DNA of 64,000 bases from Ricinus communis. Its lineage: Eukaryota; Streptophyta; Magnoliopsida; Malpighiales; Euphorbiaceae. The stretch lies in the NCBI RefSeq assembly GCF_019578655.1, contig NC_063265.1, forward strand, positions 10,140,501-10,204,500, given 5' to 3'. Both the position numbers and the translations under genes were made by a program. The notes under the pieces are model-generated. The model did no database searches and was not told where the DNA came from. It saw only the letters and a list, made by a program, of their open reading frames with translations. This document shows positions 9,954 to 21,204 of the stretch, piece by piece. Each line of letters starts with the position of its first letter. The first letter of the stretch is position 1.

Positions 9954-12949
9954 CTACTGCATAGACATTTGGGGTCGAACAGGTTCCTGGCTAGAAGACG
10001 AACCCTTCTTGTAGAACACCTTAGTACTGAAAATATCTTTACCTTTCCCCCCAAATGTGAAATGCCTTTTAAGGCGATTCGTTAATGAAGAACCATTATA
10101 ATTCCTCTGTGGCACTGCCCGAAGCCAGTTTTTCCTTAACCTGTTCTTCATGTGAGTAGAGGCTTCATTATGAGTGTGACTCCCCTGGGCCTCAGATATC
10201 ACAACCCCTCTGCTCCCCCTCATGGACCGTAAGGCTACCTGCAAGGGCTCCGAAACTGATGCAGATTCTTCGATTGCTCCAATGGTTCTAAAACACAAGG
10301 GGCAGGGAGGGTCATGAATCTGGGTCTTTGGAGTCACTTGTTCTAAGCATTCAGCGTGGAACACATGGCTGCATGGTAGTACACCAGCAATAGGCATGTC
10401 ACCACCTCTCATGATTCGGTGTGAACTCCAGGGAGACTTCTGCCACAAAAGTTTTCCGCAAACTCCACATTTCTGATCCGGCACAGCACAGCTAGGTGAC
10501 CTCAGGCTCTCCGCATCCATGTGCTCTGCTACATCAAACCTGTCACCATCAAGCCCCAAATCATAACTGCTGGCACTACTCCACCTAAATCCCTCTCTTC
10601 TAGAGCTCGCGCTGGGTTCCGGAGATGTCTCTAACTTTTGAAGATCAGTAAGGGTTTTGTGGAACTTATACTCGGCACTTGAACTATTATCAGGCCAACG
10701 AGATGGCGATGTCAAATCCTCACCAGGTGTCAACCTACCAATACTGCTGATATCAACATCACCAAAGGTTTCACAATCTGACACTGGGTTGCGAAACACT
10801 AGGGGGTAAACAGCTTTTGACATGTAAGAGCGTCGGCTTGGGAAGTTGCGGTTGGAGAAAGCAAAAGGTCGCTTGCTAGTTGATTCCAAATGGCTGGATT
10901 CAGAAAGTGAGGATGGAGACCCAAAACTAGGGGAAGATGCAGTGGCTCTAAGAATAAATTGCCTCTAGAACAAGAAATACCAGAATAGGAAAATGTTAAG
11001 TAAGAAAATCTGTTTTTATTTGATAGTACAATTAAATCAAACATTGGAACAAAAGTCACCTCAGTCGAGGAAGGAAACCAAGAGGTTTGGGGTCTTGATC
11101 CTGGTAATTCAAAAAATGTTAATAATAGATTGCATAAAGAATAAATAAAAACAAGTTCATGCGATCTTTAGCACAAAACTAGGAAAGCATAACAACGCAG
11201 GGTTTTACAAACATCAAAGTCATCATATTCATGAATATACAAGTACATCAAACAAGCACAGAAAACTGACCTGATCCTAAATAACAATTAGAATGTCCCA
11301 ATTTCCTAATCAATACTTATCTTCCCAAAAGCAATTGTTGTTTATATGAAGTGTACAGAAAGCTAACTGGCTAACGACGACCGTCGTATTCTTTCTAAAT
11401 ATGACATGAAAAGTACCAGGATGAAAAATTCACTTGAGACGTGTTTCCTGATAGTAAGAATCGTTTAAAGGCCAATACCTGTAAATTATTTCTCTACAAC
11501 ACATGGTGGAAGTGCGTCCCAAGTAAAGAAGGAAAAAAGAAAAAGAAAATCCAATATATGAAGGTATAGAAAATAACCTGATACTTGGATGGATCCCGAG
11601 ACATTTCCAATGTCTCATTATGTGATAACTTTCCTGGATGCTACTCCTAATTCGTGGAATATTGCAATGTTTTCAGCAAAACACAGAAGATGCTTCTATT
11701 GCACCTGATACCTAAATCTCATTTAAGATCTAAACGGCATCCAAATTTCAAACCATTATTCAAAATGCAGAGAATAATACAGAAGATAGCTTTCTAATGA
11801 GTATCTAGGGCCACATGTGGTTCTATCCATCCATTAGAATGCAGTATTGACATCGAGTTACAAATATCTCACAAGATCTTACTCAACATGGCCATAAGAT
11901 CATCATGAAGAGAATGCACTTATCTGAAAGTTTGTCATCATGGCAACCTGAGATCTTGGAATGAAGTTATTATTTTTATATGGCCATAGCTTCAAGTCTT
12001 TGAATAAAATTATTACTTTTTTATGAGGTGTAAAAGAAGCTAAGCTAAACAGGCTGGAAGAGAGAGAACGGTCCCAACTAGGAAAAGAGATTGTAAACAG
12101 AAACAAATTAGATTCAGGCAGTCAGCATTATATAGTTGGAGAACAGCATAATTAATTACCTCCCACACTTGAAGCAGCAATCTCGCCTAAATTAAACTTT
12201 TGCACTGGCGATGTCCAACGAGGTTCCTGAACATTATCAGGCAGGCTATCAGAATAAGATAGCACCCCATCAGAGACAGAATGGTGATGATTGGTTAATC
12301 GCTCACTGGCAATCCAACTTCTGCTTCCTCTGCTGTTTGAGGATAATGACGAACCATGAACTCCATGAGATCCATGCGGTAAACCATCAGATTGCAATCT
12401 GCAATCCCACATCCTCAATGGAGGAGGTGAGAAACTAGAGTTTGTCCGCCAATGAGGCTCGCCATGATTGTTCGAAGAGTCCCTACCACCTGTAGGTGAC
12501 TTTGCTCCATGTGGCCCAGCGGCCACACAACAAAGAGCACCCGTGTTAGCTATTTTCTTTCAGCACAGAAGGGTCGTCTCTTAGTCTAGTTATATATGTT
12601 TAGAGGCAAATGAAGTTCCACATTCACAAAGATAGATACTAAGTAGGATATAATGGAACCAATAGTATTAGAAACTGCAGCCAAGCATCACCGTACAAGA
12701 TGAGGCTAGAAAGCATTGAAGGTACTAGCTACCCAATGCTCTGGACCTGACATAGGATGCTATCAAACTTCCATCCTTCTTTAGATTTGACACAACTATA
12801 TAATAGCACTTCTTCAAATTATGACATGCTAATACAGCCGCCAAAAGGTAAGATACTTTCTCAAACCAGCTTCTCACTGCATCTAACTGAAATCGGCCCT
12901 TCTCCAGTGCATTTACCCAACTAAACCAATTTAAAAGCACACCTGACAT
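9954..12949 (-). CDS. RING-finger protein (E3 ligase-like), 482 aa
   Basis: Coding exons 12943-12949, 12160-12549, 11060-11100 and 9954-10964 keep frame through GT-AG introns. The first coding exon supplies only ATGTCAG, giving MSANTGALCCVAAGPHGA, which matches my memory of the conserved N-terminus of a plant RING family. Conserved blocks EPHWRTN and SFSPPP follow. The RING lies at about residues 312-372: CGVC, then LPCSHVFHAECLEQ, then PPCPLC. The C-terminus is basic (RLKRHFTFGGKGK). RING proteins of this type are expected to recruit E2 enzymes for ubiquitination; substrates are unknown. A second ATGTCAGGT at 12753-12745 could supply an identical start, so the position of the first exon is the uncertain part. 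Confidence 0.85.
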
Positions 12950-13664
12950 AATCAAAATGACAAAGTACCAATAAATTTCAGAATAATGCAATTAGATAAT
13001 TAACAATAATTAAATTCACAAATACTAGACTATTCATTATATGGGAAAAAAAAAAAATCATTAAAAAAAGTACCAAACACAAGTTCCAGGATAACAAAAG
13101 GGCCCTTTAAAAAGTGCATAAAACTGTAAACAGACAAGTATAATTATGTTTGAACAGTCAGCAGACTCAAGATTACGTTTTATAGTCATTTACAAGGTAC
13201 ACCAAAAAGGCACTACACTAATTACATCATCAATACAATATGAGCAAATTCAGAATCTTAAAAAATTACTTTCTAATCACGACCAGAAAAGGAAAATCTC
13301 CTGAAAGAAATAATATCATAATATCCCTAAAGAAATAAAATCTTCTAAAAATACATACGATCACCTAGAATCACAAAACCACCAAAAAACTAAATCTTTC
13401 TAAACACAAAAATCTACCCTTCAGAAACCAGTAAGCACCTACGACATCCTAACAAAACGATACACAAATTGGAAAAATACCCACAAAAATATAAGTATGA
13501 AATTGAGCAACCAATTGAAAAAGAAAATGAGCAAAAAATTAAACCTACACGAATAACCATCAGCAGAGTACAACAAACACCCAGAAATTATTTGCATAAG
13601 CCACAAAAGACAATAAATTTAACAAAAACACATAAAACTATTAATGGGTGAAGAGAGAAAGTAC

Positions 13665-13890
13665 CTTGAAATGGCAAAACAGAGACTGGATAGAGTTAAA
13701 TCTTAAGCTTTAATGGAGGAAATAAAGGAACAGACTTTTGAAAAACGAAACCCTAGGTCTTGGGCTTTGAAGAAGCACAGTGGTGGATACAAATAATAGT
13801 AATAAAAATAATAATTAAGTGAATAATTGTGTAAATATATTCTTTTCACTTTTGTGGAGAAGATGAGACAAAAGAAAAGAGAAAGAGAAA
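13665..13890 (-). promoter_or_regulatory. Probable 5'-UTR exon and leader of the RING gene
   Basis: On the minus strand a CT-rich leader (CTTTCTCTTTCTC) runs into CATTTCAAG/GTACTT, a good splice donor at 13665/13664, with no ATG in between. It contains AAACCCTAGG, close to a telo-box. This would splice across about 0.7 kb to the small ATG exon; an acceptor candidate lies near 13023 after a long T-run. Confidence 0.5.
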
Positions 13891-13899
13891 GCAAAAGGG

Positions 13900-14777
13900 A
13901 GGAGCTTGAAAGGGATGGGCATGATTGACAAATGTTTTTGGAATTTGGATTATTTTAAAATTTCAAATAAAATAAAAAGAAATACTGGAATGTATGTGTC
14001 ATGTAATCTATTACAACAATGTAGGAATCTGGACATGAAAAATATGATGATTGATAAGGTTACTATAAATAACATAAAATCTTAAATCTTTGTACTCAGA
14101 GAGCCTTCTGTGTAAGTGTATCATCTGCTTGCCTCCAAATGAACTGTCAAACTATACTGTTATTTGATTTACTTCTCAATACATACCTTGTCTGGTATGG
14201 GACTTTTTTATTCTTTTCAGCCAAAAGTTATGGAATTGGAGTTGCTATATTTTTACTGCTAAAATGCCATTATAGGCAATGTCACAGTGCAATAATAAGT
14301 CCTATATGATCAAAAATATGAAAAATCTATATTTATATTTTATATAGTTGAGTTATAAAAATTTAATAATTTTAACATGTAAATATAGTAAGAATCTCTA
14401 GTTTTCATATTTATGGTGTTTTTTATATAAATTTATATAAAATATATTAATTAATAAATTAGTTTTTATTAGATAATAGTTTTAATCTTAAAAATATTCT
14501 ATTATTTATATTTTATTATTAATTTATAAGTTTAATTAACAAATTAACTAATAATATTAAGAAATCGCCAAATACTAAAAAATTTATTAGAAAGATTTGA
14601 AATATTTCTAATATAATATTATTAGTATGTTATCTATTAAGTTGTTATTAAATATGTTTTATTTATTATTGGTAGTGTTTATTTAAATTTCATAAAATAA
14701 AAATAAATTTTATTTTTCTAAATTAGAAATTATTCTTAATAATGCAATACAATAACCGGTATAATATAGTCAATTAA
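13900..14777. other. AT-rich spacer, no gene seen
   Basis: Probably the RING gene upstream region, then increasingly AT-rich sequence of repeat character without recognisable ends. Confidence 0.5.
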
Positions 14778-15470
14778 TCTATATATATATTAATTTCTGA
14801 AACCTAAAATTTTTTGACACGTGTGCTTAATTTTTGACATATATAATTTTTATTTTGACATGTGTACTATTTTTGACACATAGGATTCAAACTTATCTGT
14901 AATTTTATAGTTTTTCTATTAATTTATTGATTAATAAGTTATATTCATAATTAAACACTTACTTTAATCCTAAAACATAACATGTTTATTATGTTTAAAT
15001 ATTATATTAATTAATTAATAGTTTCATAATCAGATAATGATACTAATCTTATTCTAAAAATATAGCATATTAATTATATTTTAATATTTATTAACTAATA
15101 AATTAATTTTTAATTAGATAATAATTCTAATTTTAAAAAATCATATTTTTAATAATAAATTAATTTTCTAATTATATAATAAATTTTTAATCTTAAAAAT
15201 AGTAATATCAATTATATTATTAAGTTATATAATACTAAAATTAATTAATAAGTATTTTTAAAATAATTTTATATTATTATACTAATAAAATTTTAAAATT
15301 ATAAGAGAATAAAAATATTTAAAAATAGTTAGTTTGCTATTTTTTTAAAATATTTATAAATTAATATTAAATATTAAATATTTTATTAAATTATATCTAT
15401 CAATTTAATTTTATAATAAAAATAATAATAACACAAGTAAACAATTAGTTGTACTTAAATATAAGTTATT
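14778..15470 (+). mobile_element. Helitron-like AT-rich repeat, copy A
   Basis: It starts A/TCTATATATATATTAATTT and runs through TTTTTTGACACGTGTG and ACATGTGTACTATTTTTGACACAT. It aligns over most of its length with the reverse complement of 43690-44491. The TC 5' end preceded by A fits a Helitron insertion (A/T target). The right end is diverged and approximate. No coding sequence. Confidence 0.45.
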
Positions 15471-16183
15471 ATTTCTACTTTTTTTCTATTTCTTTCTCAA
15501 TATATACATGTATTATATAATAAACACACAACTTTATTTAAAAAAATTGTCTTTACAATTCCATAAAAAAATTAAAAATAATAATAAAAAAATAAAAGAA
15601 ATGTGTATTTGCGTCTTTTTCCACAAGTCAATTCATAGTTAAAAATACTTTATTATTTTTTCTTTATAATAAGAGTTCAATAATGCCACATTCATATTCT
15701 TTTACATTTATTTTTATCTTTTTTATCTTCTTTAGCCATGCCGATTTAATTAATAAGAGTTTTAGAATGTTAATTATATTTAATTATTACACATTCTAAT
15801 AGAATTCAATTTTTAGAATTAAATTTATATTTAAATAATAATATTATTTATTATTAAATTAAATTAATAAATTAAACTAATCAAATTAATAAGGTGGTAT
15901 TAATAAATATATCCATCATTTTTGTCTTCGAACACATGATTATTGATATGATATATTTACGAAGGTATCTTTTTATACTAATTTTAGAATCACACCCTAA
16001 TAAAATATTAAATTTATAGAATGAATATGCTTATAGCAGGTTTGAAAACAAACATTATAATCAATGGTAACAGACAAATTTAAATATCTTTTGCAAGGCG
16101 CAAGGTATTTTATTCCTTTTTAGCAATTAAGTAAATTGTATGTGATAAAATCTAAAATGGAAAATAAAACTTACATTTACTAA
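15471..16183. other. AT-rich spacer before the LINE
   Basis: No gene seen. The last 8 bases (TTTACTAA, 16176-16183) recur at 22133-22140 and may be the LINE target duplication. Confidence 0.5.
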
Positions 16184-16391
16184 TTGCAGAAGAACGAGAG
16201 GGCTTGTTCTCAGTTAAATCCGCTTACTCTCTTATCTCTCAGTATGGGTGATATTAATGCGGAGTTTTCCTCTGGCAGCTCTGCCATGGTAAAATTATGT
16301 GCAATATTGAGAGATGTAAGAGAAAATTTACTGCGGATCCTTATTGCTCTAGCTGTGGTAACGTTTATGACGATCCTCTTCATGTCATAAG

Positions 16392-17228
16392 TGTCACGTG
16401 AGTTTTATTTTCTAACCAAAACCTTGCCCACGTGCGGCCTAGCTTACTTAATTTCCCCGAAAGTCAAGATAGCTAGTCAGCCTACCCTTGATTGCCAAAC
16501 CCGGCAGAATAATAGCAAATACGCTAGCGGAAGTAAATTCACAAAAGTGGCACAAAGAGACGCAAGAGTTGTGGAAGTGTATACTTGTATTGATTAATTC
16601 ACACTAAAGCTCTTTACACTTACAATGAGCACACTCTCTCTTTACACAAGCTCTCTTCCTAACTTAACATGTATTAATCTACATAACTACTCCTACAATT
16701 ATCTCTACATAGAGCATCTCTCTTTGCTCTATGTAGAGCAACACTCTTTCCCTCTATATGGCTACATTTTGGCACACCTTGTGCCCACACACTCTTTTTT
16801 TATTTCTGCCCTTGTTCCCTTTTATGGACTTTCACTCTCCCTCTTTTCCTCCCTTCAAATGAATCATGGAGGAGCTATTTATAGTTTTCACCCTGTCCAT
16901 CAACATGGCCGTGTTCCAGGCCTTGTTGGGAACATGGCCGTGTTTTAGGCCGTGTTTAGAACATGGCCGTGCTACTTGTCGTATTGGTAACACGGTTTGG
17001 CCTTCCTAGGCGTGTTGGGCACACGGTCTGGTGTTCTTGGCCGTGTTACCTACTGTGGCCGTGTTCTCCAAAAGTTTCTAGCTCCTTCCCAATTCCATTC
17101 ATCCAGCACGGGCGTGCTCATGGACGTGTTGGAAACACGGGCAGTGTTGAAACCAACACGGCCGTGTCCGTCCATACGGCATTCATTGGGTAGCCTTCCT
17201 TGCCTGGTTGCGAGGCGGGCACATGACA
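16392..17228 (-). repeat. 3' LTR of the gypsy element (837 bp)
   Basis: It aligns with the right LTR with roughly 3-4% substitutions by eye, mostly transitions, and lacks an 18-19 bp segment present near the right LTR end. The minus-strand TATA box CTATAAATAG is at 16875-16884, placing U3 at about 16885-17228. Confidence 0.95.
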
Positions 17229-17561
17229 TTCTCCCCCACTCAATCCGGCAACGCCCTCGTTGCCTTCTCCTCGTAAGCTCTTGGTTTCCTCCTCGAGTTG
17301 CCACAAATCACGAATCAGCTCCCAACTTGTCTCACTTCCGGGGAGTCCCTTCCTCAAGAAACTCCGTCGTGGGAGGTTGTTTGGATTGTGGCGCCTTACG
17401 ATGGGAGATGATGTAGTCCACCTCTTCATCCTACTGAGCCCGCACCTTCCAAAGAGCTCTTGTAGACTTACCCCGGCTTGGGTCATCATGATCCTCCTTG
17501 TAAAGCTTCAACATGCTCGGGATGGATCTTGATGCCTTTGTGGAAGATCTACCTTGCTACT

Positions 17562-17777
17562 CTACCTCTGTTTACTACCTTTCCCACTCGTTTTATTAAT
17601 GGGGAAAGGTCCATCATACCTTTTCCGGAGTCTCCAATGAAGTCTGCCGTCTTTGCCATGCCAGTATAACTTGACAAGCACTTTATCCCCGTCCTTGAAC
17701 TCCATTGGTCTCCTCTTGTTGTCCGCCCGCTCCTTCACTTGCTTGAATGCCTTCTCCAAAATAGGTTCGAGCAACAC
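17562..17777 (-). pseudogene. Gypsy integrase C-terminal fragment
   Basis: The frame reads ERADNKRRPMEFKDGDKVLVKL and then LRKRYDGPFPI, the usual post-catalytic C-terminal stretch of plant gypsy integrases. The integrase zinc-binding and DDE core are not found in the flanking sequence. It is a fragment of the LTR element, not a gene. Confidence 0.8.
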
Positions 17778-18530
17778 CGCTTGCTCTTTTCATTCCTCCC
17801 TTAGCTTGAAGGCGGGTAGACTGCGGCTTGTCCAGATCAAAGCAAGAGTACCTGGTGTGTAGGGTTGCCTGCCCGTAACCATCTTAAAAGGACTTTTGCC
17901 TGTAGACTTGCCCTTTTTAAGTTGTAACAGAATTGGGCATCATCAAGCTGCTTCGCCAATCTCCTTTATTGGCACTCTCATAGTGCTTCAAGTAAAGTTC
18001 CGAGAGTACACTGATCCTCTCGGTTTGCCCAATCGGTTTGGGTCTCGCGTGCCTTCGTAGGGTCCGGAAGTGCTAAGACAGGCTCCTCCTTAATGGCCTT
18101 CTTTTAGCCTCTCATAGGCTTGTTGGCACTTCGTAGACTACTCCCAAGCTCGACCCTTCCTTAATACACCCGGAGTAGCAATGGAAGAATAGCCCTTGAT
18201 GAACCTCCCGATAATGGTTCACCAAACCAAGGAAAGAACTCACCTCGGTCACCTTGGTCGGCAGCTCCCAATTCTTGGATGGCCTTCACCCTTAATCCAT
18301 CCATCTTTCCATCGCCAACAATACGCCTTAGGAATACCACTTCCCGTTGGGCAAATGAGCATTTTTCTCTGATATAGAGCTCGTTACTCCTCAATGCTTT
18401 CAACCCTAGCCTTCGAAGCTCTATGTGCTCCTTGAATTGCCTCCTTAGTTCCCCTACTTCGGAGGCGCCGTACGATAGGATGCAAAGGCGGGTGGTTTGG
18501 CTCCCAATTCCAGCTCGATCTCGTGGTTCA
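17778..18530 (-). pseudogene. Decayed RT/connection region of the gypsy element
   Basis: Across several frames one can read EIELELGAKPPAFA-type sequence, then directly KCSFAQREVVFLRRIV and FLGLVN-like remnants. The catalytic RT block with the YxDD motif, which should lie between the first two, is absent. This indicates an internal deletion plus many point lesions. Confidence 0.65.
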
Positions 18531-18531
18531 C

Positions 18532-18837
18532 CTATCGTCGCGGAAGAAGCTTCTTCGGCAGCTCAGGCGGCATAACATCTTCGAACTCGTCAATCATGCC
18601 TTGGATAGGGCTTGAAAGTATAGCACCCTCAACAAGAGGACCTCCTTCCATCTTGAGGGTTGCTGGGAAGGTTGGCTCCTTCCTTTTTACTCCTTTAGAG
18701 AGCTGTATGGCCGATACCATTTTGTCTTGGCTTAGCTCCCTCTTTATCGGCACAACACAAGGTTGGCCATTCTCCATTATGCACATGGTGTTGGCGTAAG
18801 GAACCAAGAATGCCTTCGCCATGTCGAGGAAGTCCAT
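18532..18837 (-). pseudogene. Gypsy linker between protease and reverse transcriptase
   Basis: The frame ends DEFEDVMPPELPKKLLPRR, the characteristic sequence just before the RT domain of plant Ty3/gypsy polyproteins. The upstream part resembles the post-protease linker (FLVPYANTMCIMENGQPCVVP). It is separated from gag-protease by a frame break. Confidence 0.85.
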
Positions 18838-18859
18838 ACCAAGATAAAATCATTAATCA

Positions 18860-19384
18860 TCAAATAGGAGCAATGGTGATATCGACCTTATCTTGCCATT
18901 GGCCTATTCCGATGTTAATCCCTCTCGCCATGCCAATGATAGGTAGCCTCTTCGCGTTTACGCCCTTAATAAAGCCCTTTTCCTTTTCATAAGGCAGCTT
19001 TATAGAGTCAGCCACCTCCTTCGCCATGTATATCGTATCAGCCCTGGTATCTACTATGGCTTGAATGCTTTTACCTCCGATGTTCGTCTCCATGTACATT
19101 CGACCACGAGACTTTTGCTCCACTTTAGCTTGGATAGCATTGAGGAGTCGAAGGGAAGCAAGTCTTCGTTCTTCTTCTTGCTCCTCCTCTTCGGTGATCA
19201 CTAATGCTCCAAGCTTCTCACGCTTTGGACACTCATATGCACGATGAGGTCTATCGCAGATGAAGCAGGGAAGCTTTTTCGGGGAAGAACTACACCTGTC
19301 TTCCTTCTTCCACTTGTCCTTATCCCTGCATGAAGCCTTACCATCCTTGGAAGATTTTCCCTCTATCTCCACCACCTTCGTCAC
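18860..19384 (-). pseudogene. Gypsy gag zinc knuckle and protease fragment
   Basis: A knuckle CFICDRPHRAYEC (C-x2-C-x3-H-x4-C) is followed by PKREKL and an acidic stretch, then a retropepsin-like domain: KSIQAIVDTRADTIYMA...LPYEKEKGFIKGVNAKRLPIIGMARG. The aspartic protease active site, normally DTG, reads DTR, so this copy should be inactive. The frame stops just after the protease. Confidence 0.85.
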
Positions 19385-19694
19385 TTCCTTCGTACTTCCA
19401 TCTTGGTAATAATATTACTTAAGTAGAGAGAGATACGGACTTTACCTTGATGGCGTCGTCCACTATGCTCAAAGTATCAAAATATCCTTCCAACTGTCAC
19501 AAGAATTCGTCGATTTTCCTAGCACTCCTAGCCCCACCGAAGGCCTTTGGTTTAGGAGCATCGACTCTGTGAATCGTCACTACGTGCGCTCCCCCACTAT
19601 TTGCCAACGCGGTCTTGCACAAGTTAAGCTCCCTCGAGCTTATCAACCTTCTCCAAGTATTGGCTAAGTAACTTGTTAAGAGCCACATTGCAGG

Positions 19695-20059
19695 CACCTT
19701 GCATCTCCCCGCGAAGCTCTCCATCGTCCCCCTTGGACTTTAGCTTCTCAATGCAAAGGTCCAATTCTTGTCCCTCATTGTCCCTCGAGCACATTTACGG
19801 CACCTTCCATCTCCTCGCGAAGCTCTCCGTCGTCCCCCTTGGACTTTAGCTTCTGGATGCGAAGGTCCACCTTGCATCTTTCCGCGAAGCTCTCTAACGT
19901 CCCCCCTGGACTTTGGCTTCTCGATGCGAAGGTCCACTTCTTAGGAGCCTCATAGTCCCTCGATAAACTGTCGGCGAGAATCATTTAAGGCACCTTCCAT
20001 CTCCTCGCGAAGCTCTACATCGTCCCCCTTGGACTTTGGCTTCTGGATGCGAAGGTCCA
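19695..20059 (-). repeat. Four copies of a 69-nt (23-residue) gag repeat
   Basis: Copies at about 19695-19763, 19801-19869, 19868-19936 and 19990-20059 share CGAAGCTCT, CGTCCCCCTTGGACTTT and GATGCGAAGGTCCA on the plus strand. On the minus strand each reads like DLRIQKLKSKGDDGELREEM. The unit is a multiple of three and has coiled-coil composition, so it is an expanded gag helix. Spacers between copies differ in length. Confidence 0.8.
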
Positions 20060-20348
20060 TGTCTTCGATCCTAACCCAATCGGACATGGCAGTCTCCCCT
20101 TGACTAGCCTTTCCTCCATCGCGCCAACTACGTCTCGGGACTTATCCCTCCGGCCCTTTCCGCTATCCTTTCCTCCTTCCCTTGGAGTAGGAGGAGCGGT
20201 AGAAGTAGATTGTTCACCAACCTTGGCCATTATCTCGTGCAAGAATTCTCCCAAAGAACTTATCCGCGCTATACTTCCAACTGTGGCGTGATACCAACCT
20301 GCTCTGTCTCGAACTTGGCTTTGTCTCGAACCTTGCTCTGATACCAAC

Positions 20349-21204
20349 TGTCACGTGAGTTTTGTTTTCTAACCAAAACCTTGCCCACATGCGGCCTAGC
20401 TTACTTGATTTCCCCGAAAGTCAAGATAGCTAGTCAGCCTACCCTTGATTGCCAAACCCGGTAGAATGATAGCAAATACGCTAGCGGAAGTAAATTCACG
20501 AAAGTGGCACAAAGAGACGCAAGAGTTGTGAAAGTGTATACTTGTATTGATTAATTCACACTAAAGCTCTTTACACTTACAATGAGCACACTCTCTCTTT
20601 ACACAAGCTCTCTTCCTAACTTAACATGTATTAATCTACATAACTACTCCTACAATTATCTCTATATAGAGCATCTCTCTTTGCTCTATGTAGAGCAACA
20701 CTCTTTCCCTCTATATGGCTACATTTTGGCACACCTTGTGCCCACACACTCTTCTTTTATTTCTGCCCTTGTTCCCTTTTATGGACTTTCACTCTCCCTC
20801 TTTTCCTCCCTTCAAATGAATCATGGAAGAGCTATTTATAGTTTTCACCCTGTCCGTCAACATGGCTGTGTTCCAGGCCGTGTTGGGAACATGGCCGTGT
20901 TCTAGGCCGTGTTTAGAACATGGCCGTGCTACTTGCCGTGTTGGTAACACGGTTTGGCCTTCATGGGCGTGTTGGGCACACGGTCTGGTGTTCTTGGCCG
21001 TGTTACCTACTGTGGTCGTGCTCTCCAGAAGTTTCTAGCTCCTTCCCAATTCGGTTCATCCAGCACGGGCGTGCTCCTGGACGTGTTGGAAACACGGGCA
21101 GTGTTGAAACCAACACGGCCGTGTCCGTCCATACGGGCATTCGTTGGGCAGTTTTCGGTGCATCGGTAGCCTTCCTTGCCTGGTTGCGAGGTGGGCACGT
21201 GACA
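20349..21204 (-). repeat. 5' LTR of the gypsy element (856 bp)
   Basis: Begins TGTCACGTGAG and ends GGGCACGTGACA, a 9-bp perfect terminal inverted repeat containing a G-box. The minus-strand TATA CTATAAATAG is at 20832-20841. The U3 part (20842-21204) is dense in CCGTGT/ACACGG. Confidence 0.95.

Larger units (their letters stand above)
16392..21204 (-). mobile_element. Ty3/gypsy LTR retrotransposon, internally deleted, minus orientation
   Basis: LTRs lie at 16392-17228 and 20349-21204. Both begin TGTCACGTG and end CACRTGACA. The flanks share TAAG (ATAAG on the left). A PBS complementary to initiator tRNA-Met (TGGTATCAGAGC on the minus strand, 20335-20346) sits 2 nt inside the right LTR, so that is the 5' LTR and transcription is leftward. 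A purine tract (GAGTGGGGGAGAA, 17229-17241) abuts the 3' LTR. The 3.1 kb interior holds gag, protease and pieces of RT and integrase, all broken. The RT core is missing. Confidence 0.95.

Noticed and set aside
12211..12438. Plus-strand frame within the RING gene
   Set aside because: Antisense shadow of the second coding exon.
16625..17416. Several long plus-strand frames in the left LTR, with near-copies at 20582-20905
   Set aside because: They are inside LTRs, lack any domain, and exist because the LTR is GC-richer; duplication simply reflects the two LTRs.
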